A stretch of DNA of 10,768 nt from Armatimonadota bacterium (lineage in GTDB: Bacteria > Sysuimicrobiota > Sysuimicrobiia > Sysuimicrobiales > VGFF01): contig VGFF01000068.1 of the NCBI GenBank assembly GCA_016868955.1, positions 1 through 10,768 on the forward strand, in the 5' to 3' direction. The notes below the pieces were generated by a model that worked only from the letters and a program-made list of their open reading frames with translations, did no database searches and was not told the DNA's origin. This document shows positions 1-7,283 of this stretch, in pieces. Made by a program: the position numbers and the translations under genes. How positions within the stretch are numbered: position 1 is the first letter of the stretch; each line of letters begins with the position of its first letter.

Positions 1-575
1 CGATCCTGCGACCGACCGCGGCGGCGCTCGCACGCGCCGGGACTCCGTTTCGCGGCGTGTTGTACGCCGGCCTGATGATCACCGACGCGGGACCCAAGGT
101 CTTGGAGTTCAACGCCCGGTTCGGCGATCCCGAGGCGCAGGCATTGCTCGCGCTGCTCGATGTCGATCTCGCCGATCTCCTCGTGGCCGCGACGACCGGC
201 GACTTGCGCGGCGCGACATTGCGATGGCGGCCGGGCGCGGCGGTTTCCGTCGTCGCGGCGTCGGCGGGATATCCGGAGCGTGCCCCCGAGCCGTGCGCGA
301 TCACGGGTCTGGAAGCGGCGGCGGCCGAACCGGACGCGCTCGTCTTCCAGGCCGGTACCGCCCGCCGCGACGGCGCCCTGCTCGCGACCGGCGGCCGCGT
401 CTTGAGCGTCGTCGGTCGCGGCCCGGACGGGCACGCCGCACGCGACCGCGCCTACGCGGCGCTGGATCGGATTCGCTTCTCCGGGGCTCAGGTACGGCGC
501 GACATCGGCCTGCGAGCGCTCGGCGCGACCGCCCCGGCGACGCGCCGGGAAAGAACGAACGAGGTGGCGCATTGA
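1..575 (+). CDS. purD: Phosphoribosylamine-glycine ligase (GAR synthetase), 3' part
   Basis: C-terminal part of PurD, which joins glycine to 5-phosphoribosylamine using ATP to give GAR, step 2 of purine synthesis, in the cytosol. The frame is open from the left edge (first full codon at 3) and gives 190 residues, a little under half of the usual 420 or so. The ATP-grasp metal-binding motif EFNARFGDPEAQ is encoded at 105-140, preceded by the family segment FRGVLYAGLMIT. The C-terminal domain follows, with VFQAGTARRDG and GGRVLSVVG, and the usual end IRFSGAQVRRDIG. A short charged tail follows (to TNEVAH). The N-terminal substrate-binding domain and start lie outside the window. The TGA stop overlaps the purA start by 4 bases. 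No frameshift is seen. The assignment is secure. Confidence 0.96.
   Translation, partial: ILRPTAAALARAGTPFRGVLYAGLMITDAGPKVLEFNARFGDPEAQALLALLDVDLADLLVAATTGDLRGATLRWRPGAAVSVVAASAGYPERAPEPCAITGLEAAAAEPDALVFQAGTARRDGALLATGGRVLSVVGRGPDGHAARDRAYAALDRIRFSGAQVRRDIGLRALGATAPATRRERTNEVAH
561..566 (+). promoter_or_regulatory. Shine-Dalgarno for purA
   Basis: GAGGTG lies 5 bases before the TTG at 572, inside the last codons of purD. It supports TTG as the purA start, because no ATG or GTG in that frame gives the expected N-terminus next to the P-loop-like motif. Confidence 0.7.
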
Positions 576-1855
576 GCGTAACGGCAATCATCGGCCTGCA
601 TTGGGGCGATGAAGGAAAAGGAAAGGTCATCGACGCGCTGGCGCAAGACACGAAGCTCGTCGTCCGCTACAACGGCGGCGCGAACGCCGGGCACACGATC
701 GTCAACGAGTTCGGCACCTTCCGATTGCACTTGGTGCCGGGCGGCATCTTCAACCCCGGGTGCCGCAACCTCATCGGCCCGGGCTGTGTCGTCAATCCCG
801 ACGTGCTGCTCCAGGAGATCCGCGAGCTCAATGAAGCGGGTCACCGCCGCGGCGAATTGTTGATCTCCAACCGCGCGCACGTGACGCTCGACCATCACAT
901 TCTCGTCGACCGGCTCGAAGAGGAGTCGCAAGGTCTCCACGCCCATGGCACGACGAAGCAAGGCATCTGGCCGACGTACGTCGACAAGGTCGGCCGGATC
1001 GGTGTGACGTTCGGCGACCTCGTCGAGCCCGCCTACTTGGAGAAGCAGCTGGGCGCGATGGTACGGCGGGTCAATGGCGCGATGGCGTCGTTGTACGGCC
1101 AGCCGCGGCTGCAGGTGCCGCCGATCCTCGAGCGCTGCTTGCGATGGGCTGACACGTTGCGACCGTACATCGTCGATGGCTTCGAGGTCGTGCAGAGCGC
1201 CCTCGACGCCGAGGCCGCGGTCCTCGTCGAAGGGCACCTCGGCACGATGCGCGACCTCGACTGGGGCATCTATCCGTACGTCACGTCCTCGACGACGCTC
1301 GCGGGCGGCGCCTGCGCCGGTGCGGGCATTCCGCCGCGTCGGATCACGCGCGTCGTCGGCGTCGTGAAAGCGTATACGACCGCCGTCGGCGCCGGCGCAA
1401 TGCCAACGGAGGAGCGCGGCCAGATCGCAGATTGCCTGCGCGAGGTCGGCCACGAATACGGCGCGACGACTGGCCGCCCGCGGCGCTGCGGTTGGTTCGA
1501 CGGCGTCGCCGCCCGGTTCGCGGCCCGCCTGAACGGTTGCACCGACATCGCGATCATGAAGCTCGACGTCCTGGATTCGTTCGATCCCATCCGCCTCTGC
1601 GTGGCCTACGACGAGGGCGGCAAGCGCATCGACACCGTCCCGACTGCGCCGATCTTGGAGCGCGTCCGTCCAGTCTACGAGGAGATGGCGGCGTGGAAGC
1701 GGCCGGTCGCGGGCGCGACGCGTTACGACCAGCTGCCCGATGAAGCGCGCCGCTTCCTGACCCGCGTGCAGGACCTCTGCGGCGTGCCGATCACGTGGAT
1801 CGGCACGGGCCCGCGGCGCGAGGATATGATCCACACGCCGGGAGGCCTGCCGTGA
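572..1855 (+). CDS. purA: Adenylosuccinate synthase, with divergent IMP loop
   Basis: Catalyses IMP + aspartate + GTP to adenylosuccinate, first step of the AMP branch. It has 427 residues, normal for the family. TTG at 572 overlaps the purD stop (TTGA) and has a good Shine-Dalgarno. Seen in the protein: WGDEGKGK at 11-18 with catalytic D13; NGGANAGH with catalytic H41; VTSSTTLAGG in the middle; VKAYTTAVGAG; GATTGRPRR; and the guanine-specificity motif MKLD with K330 and D332. These positions match the E. coli enzyme almost residue for residue. The oddity is the IMP-binding loop at 126-142, GTTKQGIWP followed by TYVDKVGR, where the common form is GTTGRGIGP followed by AYEDKVAR. The threonines and R142 (the residue matching E. 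coli R143, reaching in from the other subunit) are kept. H10 also replaces the usual Gln before WGDEGKGK. Function is inferred to be intact. Its place inside the main pur operon, directly before purB, is less common than a separate locus. Confidence 0.95.
   Translation: MSVTAIIGLHWGDEGKGKVIDALAQDTKLVVRYNGGANAGHTIVNEFGTFRLHLVPGGIFNPGCRNLIGPGCVVNPDVLLQEIRELNEAGHRRGELLISNRAHVTLDHHILVDRLEEESQGLHAHGTTKQGIWPTYVDKVGRIGVTFGDLVEPAYLEKQLGAMVRRVNGAMASLYGQPRLQVPPILERCLRWADTLRPYIVDGFEVVQSALDAEAAVLVEGHLGTMRDLDWGIYPYVTSSTTLAGGACAGAGIPPRRITRVVGVVKAYTTAVGAGAMPTEERGQIADCLREVGHEYGATTGRPRRCGWFDGVAARFAARLNGCTDIAIMKLDVLDSFDPIRLCVAYDEGGKRIDTVPTAPILERVRPVYEEMAAWKRPVAGATRYDQLPDEARRFLTRVQDLCGVPITWIGTGPRREDMIHTPGGLP
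1841..1845 (+). promoter_or_regulatory. Shine-Dalgarno for purB
   Basis: GGAGG lies 6 bases before the GTG at 1852, within the codons for the C-terminal Gly-Gly of PurA. It decides the GTG start; a longer in-frame reading from 1795 would only read through purA. Confidence 0.8.
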
Positions 1856-3186
1856 TTCCGCGCTACACGACGGCGGAGATGCGGTCGCTGTGGAGCGACC
1901 GCACGAAGTTCGAGACGTGGTTGGAGATCGAGATCCTCGCGGCCGAGGTGCAGGCAGAGCACGGACTGATCCCCGCGGCAGCGGCCCGCGAGATTCGCGC
2001 GCGCGCCCACGTCAGCGACGTCGACCGCATCCACGAGATCGAAGAGACCCAGACGCGTCATGACGTCGTCGCGTTCCTGCGCGTCGTCGGCGAGACCGTC
2101 GGAGAGGCGGCGCGATTCCTCCACCACGGGCTGGGATCCTCCGACGTCGTCGACACGGCGACGTCCGTCGTATTGACGAAGGCGACCGACCTCCTCGTCG
2201 CCGAGGTCGACCGGATGGACGCCACGCTCGCCGCGCTCGCCGCGGCACACCGTGCCACGCTGATGGCCGGCCGCACCCACGGCGTGCAAGCCGAGCCGTT
2301 GACCTTCGGAATCAAGGTCGCCGTCTGGCTCGCCGAGATGCGCCGCAACCGGGAGCGGTTGTCTCGCGCGCGCGACGTCGTTCGCGTCGGCAAGATCTCC
2401 GGCGAGGTCGGAAACTACGCGCACCTTCCACCGTGGGCGGAAGCGTACATCTGCGCGCGTCTGGACCTCGCCGTCGCGGAAGCGTCGTCCCAAGTACTGC
2501 AGCGCGACCGCCACGCCGAGTATCTGAGCCAGCTCGCCGTCGTCGGCGGCACCCTGGAGAAGATCGCGACCGAGATCCGGTCGCTGCAACGCACGGAGAT
2601 CCTCGAGCTCGAGGAGCCGTTCGCGGCCGGACAGACCGGCTCGTCGGCGATGCCGCACAAGCGTAATCCGATCGTCTGCGAACGCGTCGCCGGGTTGGCG
2701 CGCATGCTGCGCGGGAACGCGCTGGCGGCGATGGAGAATCAGGCATTGTGGGGCGAGCGCGACATCAGCCACTCATCGGTCGAGAGGATCGTCCTGTCAG
2801 GAAGCACGTCGCTGTTGCACTACATGCTACGGAAGATGAATGCCGTGCTCGCCGGCCTCAACGTGTATCCGGGGAACATGCGGCGTAACCTCGAGCGCAC
2901 CGGCGGCCTCGTCTACTCGCACCGCGTCCTGCTGGCGCTGATCGAGCACGGGATGTCGCGCGACGCTGCCTACCGCGCCGTTCAGGCAGCCGCGCTGGCC
3001 GTCTGGCAGCACCCCGATCGCGCGCCGGACGCGCTGCGCCGCGGCTTGCTCGCCGATCCGGCGGTCGCGGCCGCGATCTCGGTCGATGCGCTGGACGCGT
3101 GCTTCGATCCGGCGCCGTACCTTGCCCACGTCGACGAGATCCTGTCGCGCGTCGGCGTTCCGATCGGCGAAGGAGCGGTGCCTTGA
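1852..3186 (+). CDS. purB: Adenylosuccinate lyase
   Basis: Fumarase/aspartase-superfamily lyase that removes fumarate twice: from SAICAR to give AICAR, and from adenylosuccinate (the PurA product) to give AMP. It has 444 residues, the short Bacillus/Thermotoga-type length rather than the longer E. coli type. Motifs in order: LGSSDVVDTA at 94-103; GRTHGVQAEP with the catalytic histidine H143; and the superfamily signature GSSAMPHKRNP at 263-273, whose mobile-loop serine acts as the base. The start is GTG at 1852, overlapping the purA stop (GTGA) with GGAGG 6 bases upstream. The first residues, IPRYTTAEMRSLWSD, match the family N-terminus. It should work as a homotetramer with active sites shared between subunits. 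Lying between purA and purC, it sits beside the genes for both substrate-making enzymes. No defects are seen. Confidence 0.97.
   Translation: MIPRYTTAEMRSLWSDRTKFETWLEIEILAAEVQAEHGLIPAAAAREIRARAHVSDVDRIHEIEETQTRHDVVAFLRVVGETVGEAARFLHHGLGSSDVVDTATSVVLTKATDLLVAEVDRMDATLAALAAAHRATLMAGRTHGVQAEPLTFGIKVAVWLAEMRRNRERLSRARDVVRVGKISGEVGNYAHLPPWAEAYICARLDLAVAEASSQVLQRDRHAEYLSQLAVVGGTLEKIATEIRSLQRTEILELEEPFAAGQTGSSAMPHKRNPIVCERVAGLARMLRGNALAAMENQALWGERDISHSSVERIVLSGSTSLLHYMLRKMNAVLAGLNVYPGNMRRNLERTGGLVYSHRVLLALIEHGMSRDAAYRAVQAAALAVWQHPDRAPDALRRGLLADPAVAAAISVDALDACFDPAPYLAHVDEILSRVGVPIGEGAVP
3170..3175 (+). promoter_or_regulatory. Shine-Dalgarno for purC
   Basis: AAGGAG lies 7 bases before the TTG at 3183. 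It selects this TTG over upstream in-frame readings (open from 3099), which would lie inside purB. Confidence 0.8.
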
Positions 3187-4097
3187 ACGAGGCGTTGTAC
3201 GTCGACTACGTGCCCGGCCGCACACCGTTGTTCCGGGGGAAGGTCCGGGACGTCTACGCGCTCGGCGACCTGCTGCTCCTCGTCGCGACCGACCGGCTGA
3301 GCGCGTTCGACGCGGTGCTGCCGACGCCGATTCCCGACCGCGGCCGCATCCTCAATCAGCTGTCGGCGTTTTGGTTTCGCCGCACCGCCTCGATCGTCGC
3401 GAACCACTTCTTGTCGACCGATCTCGACGACATCGCCGCCGCCGTCCGCGTCGACGAATCCGAGCTCGGTCTGTTGCGCGGGCGCGGCATGCTCGCGCGC
3501 GCGGCGCAACGTTGCGACTTCGAGTTCGTCGTCCGCGGCTATCTGGCGGGCTCGGGCTACCGCGAGTATCGGCGCAGCGGCGGCATCGGCGGCCTCGTGC
3601 TACCGAAGGGAATCGCTCACGGCGGCCGCCTGCCCGAGCCGATCCTGACTCCGGCGACGAAGGCGGACGAGGGTCACGACGTCAACGTCAGCTTCGCCCA
3701 GGTCGCAAACGAGATCGGCGCGACCGAGGCGACGCGGATGCGCGACGCCAGCGTCGCGCTCTACCGCCACATGCACGAGCACGCCTGGGATCGCGGGCTC
3801 GTGTTGGCCGATACGAAGTTCGAGTTCGGCCTCGTCGGCGGGCAGATCGCGCTGATCGACGAGATCGGAACGCCGGACTCGTCGCGCTTCTGGGATCGCG
3901 AGACTTACGAGCGATCCGGGTGGATGACGGCGTACGACAAGCAGTTCGTGCGCGACTTCCTCGAGGAGGTCGGTTGGGACAAGATCCCGCCGGCTCCGCC
4001 GCTGGCCGATAGCGTCGTCGCGGCGGCCCGGGCGCGTTACCTGGAGCCGTTCCAGCGGCTCACGGAGCTGGCGTTGGAAGGGGAGGGAGCGAATTGA
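3183..4097 (+). CDS. purC: SAICAR synthetase, long type
   Basis: Joins CAIR and aspartate with ATP to give SAICAR. It has 304 residues, matching the longer form (about 300 residues, as in yeast Ade1 and some bacteria) rather than the roughly 240-residue E. coli/Bacillus form. Seen: RGKVRDVYALGD near the N-terminus (glycine-rich ATP-binding start); VATDRLSAFD; VVRGYLAGSGYREY; the family signature LTPATKADEGHD at 155-166; LADTKFEFG at 208-216, holding metal- and ATP-binding acidic residues; and DEIGTPDSSRFW. The start is TTG at 3183 (TTGA overlap with purB), giving the N-terminus MNEALYVDYVPG. Its product goes straight to PurB, encoded just upstream. The carboxylase that supplies CAIR (PurE, with or without PurK) is not in the window. 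The call is secure. Confidence 0.97.
   Translation: MNEALYVDYVPGRTPLFRGKVRDVYALGDLLLLVATDRLSAFDAVLPTPIPDRGRILNQLSAFWFRRTASIVANHFLSTDLDDIAAAVRVDESELGLLRGRGMLARAAQRCDFEFVVRGYLAGSGYREYRRSGGIGGLVLPKGIAHGGRLPEPILTPATKADEGHDVNVSFAQVANEIGATEATRMRDASVALYRHMHEHAWDRGLVLADTKFEFGLVGGQIALIDEIGTPDSSRFWDRETYERSGWMTAYDKQFVRDFLEEVGWDKIPPAPPLADSVVAAARARYLEPFQRLTELALEGEGAN
4082..4086 (+). promoter_or_regulatory. Shine-Dalgarno for purS
   Basis: GGAGG lies 7 bases before the TTG at 4094, in a purine-rich run (4079-4089) encoding the PurC tail EGEG. It supports the TTG start of this small gene. Confidence 0.75.
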
Positions 4098-4360
4098 CGA
4101 CGGCGAACGCGACGGCGGCGCGTGTACGGCTGACGATCCTGCTCAAGGACGGCGTCCTCGATGCGCAGGGCCAAGCGGTGGAACGCGCCCTGCGCACGAT
4201 GGACTACGACGCGGCGCACGTCCGAGTCGGCCGCGTCATCGACCTCGACCTGCCGGCGGCGAACTGGCAGGAAGCCGCGCGCGAGATGTGCACGCGCTTC
4301 CTGGCGAACCCGTTGATCGAGGAATTCGAGATCACGCGTCTGGACGAGGAGGCGCGGTGA
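4094..4360 (+). CDS. purS: FGAM synthase small subunit PurS
   Basis: Small non-catalytic subunit that bridges PurQ and PurL in the three-part FGAM synthase and is thought to help pass ammonia from PurQ to PurL. It has 88 residues, close to the usual 80-85 with a few extra at the N-terminus (TTANATAA). The family pattern is clear: LTILLKDGVLDAQGQAVERA; then VRVGRVIDLDL; then the end MCTRFLANPLIEEFEI. The start is TTG at 4094, overlapping the purC stop (TTGA). The stop overlaps the purQ start (GTGA). The presence of purS shows this organism uses the PurS/PurQ/PurL type found in Bacillus, actinobacteria, cyanobacteria and archaea, not the single large PurL of enteric bacteria. In the Bacillus complex PurS is a dimer per PurL and PurQ, a ratio that could be set here by coupled translation. 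Confidence 0.96.
   Translation: MTTANATAARVRLTILLKDGVLDAQGQAVERALRTMDYDAAHVRVGRVIDLDLPAANWQEAAREMCTRFLANPLIEEFEITRLDEEAR
4346..4352 (+). promoter_or_regulatory. Shine-Dalgarno for purQ
   Basis: GAGGAGG lies 4 bases before the GTG at 4357, in the codons for the PurS end DEEAR. It is strong but rather close to the start, and it supports GTG 4357. Confidence 0.75.
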
Positions 4361-5088
4361 GCGCGCCGCGCGTCGCCGTCGTGATCTTTCCGGGATCTAA
4401 CTGCGACCGCGACGTCCTGCACGTGCTGCGCGGCGTCCTCGGCGCCGACGCGCACACCGTCTGGCACGAGGAGCGGTCTTTGGCTGGATTCGACGCCGTG
4501 ATCCTGCCGGGCGGATTCTCCTATGGAGACTACTTGCGCGCCGGCGCGATCGCCGCGACGAGCCCGATCCTGGCCGCGGTCCGTGCCGCCGCCTCCGCCG
4601 GCGTGCTCGTCGCTGGCATCTGCAACGGGTTCCAGATCCTGCTCGAGGCCGGTCTGCTCCCGGGCGCCATGCTGCCTAACCGCGACGCCACGTTCGTCTG
4701 TGACTGGACGCGTATTCGCGTCGAGCGCGACGACTTGCCGTTCACCTGCGCGTATGGGCGCGGGCAGATCGCGCGCATGCCGGTCGCGCACGGCGAGGGG
4801 AACTACTACGCCGATGCCGATACCCTGTCGCGGTTGGAGGCGAACCGCCAAGTCGTCTTTCGCTACGTCGACGACGACGGCGCCGCGACCGCGCATGGCA
4901 ACCCCAACGGCGCGTTGCACAACATCGCCGGCATCGTCGACGAGCGCGGCAACGTTCTCGGCATGATGCCGCATCCGGAGCGGTGCAGCGAGGCCTTGTT
5001 GGGTTCGTGCGACGGGCGCGCGTTTTTCGAAGGATTGCTGGCGAGCATCGCCAAGCGCGCCCACTCGGTGGCCGGCGGTGGGCGTTGA
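4357..5088 (+). CDS. purQ: FGAM synthase glutaminase subunit PurQ
   Basis: Class I glutamine amidotransferase that releases ammonia from glutamine for PurL. It has 243 residues, slightly above the usual 225-230. Seen: the N-terminal strand VAVVIFPGSNCDRD; PGGFSYGDYLRAGAIAA, the loop shaping the oxyanion region; the nucleophile elbow GICNGFQ with catalytic C89; and MPHPER near the C-terminus with H206 and E208 completing the Cys-His-Glu triad. The start is GTG at 4357 (GTGA overlap with purS), with MSAPRVAVV matching the family start. The 16-residue excess over typical length seems to lie mostly after MPHPER (a tail ending VAGGGR) and in the surface region around 130-175, where no new motif is evident. 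The TGA stop overlaps the TTG of purL. It should be active only in complex with PurL and PurS. Confidence 0.96.
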   Translation: MSAPRVAVVIFPGSNCDRDVLHVLRGVLGADAHTVWHEERSLAGFDAVILPGGFSYGDYLRAGAIAATSPILAAVRAAASAGVLVAGICNGFQILLEAGLLPGAMLPNRDATFVCDWTRIRVERDDLPFTCAYGRGQIARMPVAHGEGNYYADADTLSRLEANRQVVFRYVDDDGAATAHGNPNGALHNIAGIVDERGNVLGMMPHPERCSEALLGSCDGRAFFEGLLASIAKRAHSVAGGGR

Positions 5089-7280
5089 GAACGGACGCGG
5101 CGGTCGACGCCGCGTTCTCCCTCGCCGACGTGCGGGCCGCCGGCCTGCGGTGGACCGAGTACCTCGAGATCCGCGGGCGTCTCGGCCGCGAGCCGAACCG
5201 CGTCGAGCTGGCGATGTTTGGCGTCATGTGGTCGGAACACTGCGCCTACAAGCACTCGCGCCGCTACCTCAAGCTCCTGCCGACGCAGGGAGACGGCGTC
5301 CTGCAGGGCCCCGGCGAGAATGCCGGCGTCGTCGAGGTGGCGCCGGGTATCGGCGTCGCCTTGAAGGTCGAGAGCCACAACCACCCCAGCGCGATCGATC
5401 CGTTTCACGGCGCCGCCACCGGCGTCGGCGGGATCCTGCGGGACGTCCTGTCCATGGGCGCGCGTCCGATCGCGATCCTCGACTCGCTGCGCTTTGGGTC
5501 GCCTGCACACGCCGCCAGTCGTCGTTTGCGCGACGGCGTCGTCTCGGGCATCGCGCACTACGGCAACGCGATCGGCGTGCCGACGGTCGGCGGCGAGCTC
5601 GTCTACGAGGATCGCTACGCCGAAAATCCGCTCGTCAACGCCGCCTGCATCGGCATCGTGCGCGCCGATAGACTCGCGCGGTCGGCGGCGGCCGGGCCAG
5701 GAAATCCGGTGCTGTACGCCGGCGCCCGCACGGGGCGGGACGGCATCGGCGGCGCGGCGTTCGCGTCCGACGAGCTCGACGTCGCGTCCGTGGATCGCGA
5801 CCGATCGGCGGTGCAGATCGGCGATCCGTTCGCCGGCAAGTCGCTGATCGAAGCGACGCTGGCAGCGCTGGACACTGGCGTCGTCGTCGCGATCCAGGAC
5901 ATGGGCGCGGCAGGCCTCACGTGCGCGACGTCGGAGATGTCCAGCAAGGGCGGCGTCGGCATGCGGATCGATCTGGCGCGCGTGCCGCGACGGGAAGCGG
6001 GCATGACCGCCGGCGAGCTGCTGCTCTCGGAGTCGCAGGAGCGGATGCTGCTCATCGTGCGGCAGGGCGAGGCCGACACCGTGGCCGCGATCTACCGTCG
6101 GTGGGGCTTGCAGGCCGAGGTGATCGGCGAGGTGACGGCCGAACCCGCGCTGCGCATCTACGACGGCGGCACGCTCGTCGTAGATCTGCCGCCGGAGTCG
6201 CTCACGGAAGCGCCGGCCTATCAAGTTCCCGAGGAAGAGCCGAAGGGGAGAGCGCTCATCGTCGAAGCTCCGGAGTCGCCGCGATCGGTGGCCGAGGCGT
6301 TATTGCGTGTATTAGGCGCTCCCACGGTCGCGTCAAAGCGTGCGGTGTTTCGGCAGTACGACCACATGGTGCAGCTCAACACCGTCGTCGCGCCGGGTGC
6401 CGACGCCGCCGTCCTCCGCCTCAAGGAAGCGCCGCCCGTGGCGATCGCGGTTGCCATCGACGGTAACGGGCGCACGACGTGGCTGGATGCCTGGGCTGGT
6501 GGCGCCGGGGCGGCGAGCGAAGCCGCGCTCAACGTGGCCTGCACCGGTGCGCGGCCCGTCGCCGCGACGGACGGCCTCAACTTCGGCAGCCCGGAAAAAC
6601 CCGAGACCGCCTGGGACCTTCATAACGCGATCGCCGGCATCGCCGACGCCTGCCGCGCGATGCGCGTGCCGATCGTCGGCGGCAACGTCAGTCTGTACAA
6701 CGAGTCTCCCGTGGGCTCGATTTTCCCGACTCCGATGGTGGCGGTGATCGGCGTCCTGTCCGATGTTTCTTGCGCGCTGACGTCCGCGTTCCGCGACGAC
6801 GGCGACCTCATCGTGTTGATCGGCGAGGAGGCCGCCTCGCTCGACGGCAGCGAGTATGACAAGATCGTGCGCGGACGCGTCGCCGGTAAGCCAGTCCGCG
6901 TCGATGTCGCGGCGCACGCGCGCCTCGTGGCGCTGCTGCCGGCGCTTGCGGCCGACGGTCTGCTGCAGTCGGCGCACGACGTCAGCGGCGGCGGCTTGGC
7001 GGTCGCGCTGGCGGAGTGCTGCATCGCCGGTCATTTCGGCGCCCGTTGCCGGATCTCCGGATCGAGCGATCCGGAACTCGCGTTGTTCGGCGAGGGCCCC
7101 TCCCGAGTCGTCGCGACCGTGACCAGGTCGCGGTTGGCGGCATTGGTCGCGCGCTGCCGGTCCGCCGGCGTACCCGTCGCCGAGCTCGGCGTCGTCGAGG
7201 GAGACGCGCTCGCCATTCGCGCCGCGTCCGCCGACCTCGTCGTTGGCCTCGACCAACTCCGTACCGCCTGGGAGGGCTGA
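5085..7280 (+). CDS. purL: FGAM synthase large subunit PurL (small-type)
   Basis: ATP-dependent amidation of FGAR to FGAM, step 4, using ammonia from PurQ. It has 731 residues, matching the small (Bacillus/Thermotoga) PurL and lacking the fused PurS-like and glutaminase domains of the 1,300-residue form. There are two PurM-like halves. First half: WSEHCAYKHS with H52; ESHNHPS at 96-102; GAATGVGGILRDVLSMGA; GDPFAGKSL from 246; QDMGAAGL from 271, followed by CATSEMSSKGG. Second half: DHMVQLNTVV from 426; TDGLNFGSPEKPE; GGNVSLYNES; and DVSGGGL from 632. The start is TTG at 5085, giving MRTDAAVDAAFSLADVR. An in-frame GTG at 5130 is possible but has no Shine-Dalgarno and breaks the operon's overlap pattern. 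Ribosome binding before TTG 5085 looks weak (GGTGG only 3 bases away), so translation probably depends on ribosomes finishing purQ. Confidence 0.96.
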   Translation: MRTDAAVDAAFSLADVRAAGLRWTEYLEIRGRLGREPNRVELAMFGVMWSEHCAYKHSRRYLKLLPTQGDGVLQGPGENAGVVEVAPGIGVALKVESHNHPSAIDPFHGAATGVGGILRDVLSMGARPIAILDSLRFGSPAHAASRRLRDGVVSGIAHYGNAIGVPTVGGELVYEDRYAENPLVNAACIGIVRADRLARSAAAGPGNPVLYAGARTGRDGIGGAAFASDELDVASVDRDRSAVQIGDPFAGKSLIEATLAALDTGVVVAIQDMGAAGLTCATSEMSSKGGVGMRIDLARVPRREAGMTAGELLLSESQERMLLIVRQGEADTVAAIYRRWGLQAEVIGEVTAEPALRIYDGGTLVVDLPPESLTEAPAYQVPEEEPKGRALIVEAPESPRSVAEALLRVLGAPTVASKRAVFRQYDHMVQLNTVVAPGADAAVLRLKEAPPVAIAVAIDGNGRTTWLDAWAGGAGAASEAALNVACTGARPVAATDGLNFGSPEKPETAWDLHNAIAGIADACRAMRVPIVGGNVSLYNESPVGSIFPTPMVAVIGVLSDVSCALTSAFRDDGDLIVLIGEEAASLDGSEYDKIVRGRVAGKPVRVDVAAHARLVALLPALAADGLLQSAHDVSGGGLAVALAECCIAGHFGARCRISGSSDPELALFGEGPSRVVATVTRSRLAALVARCRSAGVPVAELGVVEGDALAIRAASADLVVGLDQLRTAWEG
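7270..7276 (+). promoter_or_regulatory. Shine-Dalgarno for purF
   Basis: GGGAGGG lies 7 bases before the ATG at 7284. This is one of the two junctions without overlap. It favours ATG 7284, and so the long PurF propeptide, over the in-frame GTG at 7350, which has no comparable site. Confidence 0.8.
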
Positions 7281-7283
7281 ACG

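Noticed and set aside
1..60. Search for a purine riboswitch or PurR-type operator at the left edge
   Set aside because: The window begins inside purD, so the operon leader is not included; nothing here can be judged.
224..571. Longer purA reading frame beginning at 224, inside purD
   Set aside because: The frame is open upstream but the extra residues are Arg/Gly-rich noise. TTG 572 has a Shine-Dalgarno and gives the family N-terminus with catalytic Asp at position 13.
488..1834. Open minus-strand frame of 448 codons opposite purA
   Set aside because: Same reason: low-complexity, Arg/Ala/Asp-rich translation opposite a conserved gene, no independent start signal seen.
4863..6224. Open minus-strand frame of 453 codons opposite purQ and purL
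   Set aside because: Antisense shadow spanning a gene junction; composition mirrors the sense codons and no family is recognisable.
7277..7283. Possible promoter or attenuator between purL and purF
   Set aside because: The gap is only 3 bases. No hairpin followed by a T-run, and no promoter-like elements, are visible there or at any other junction.
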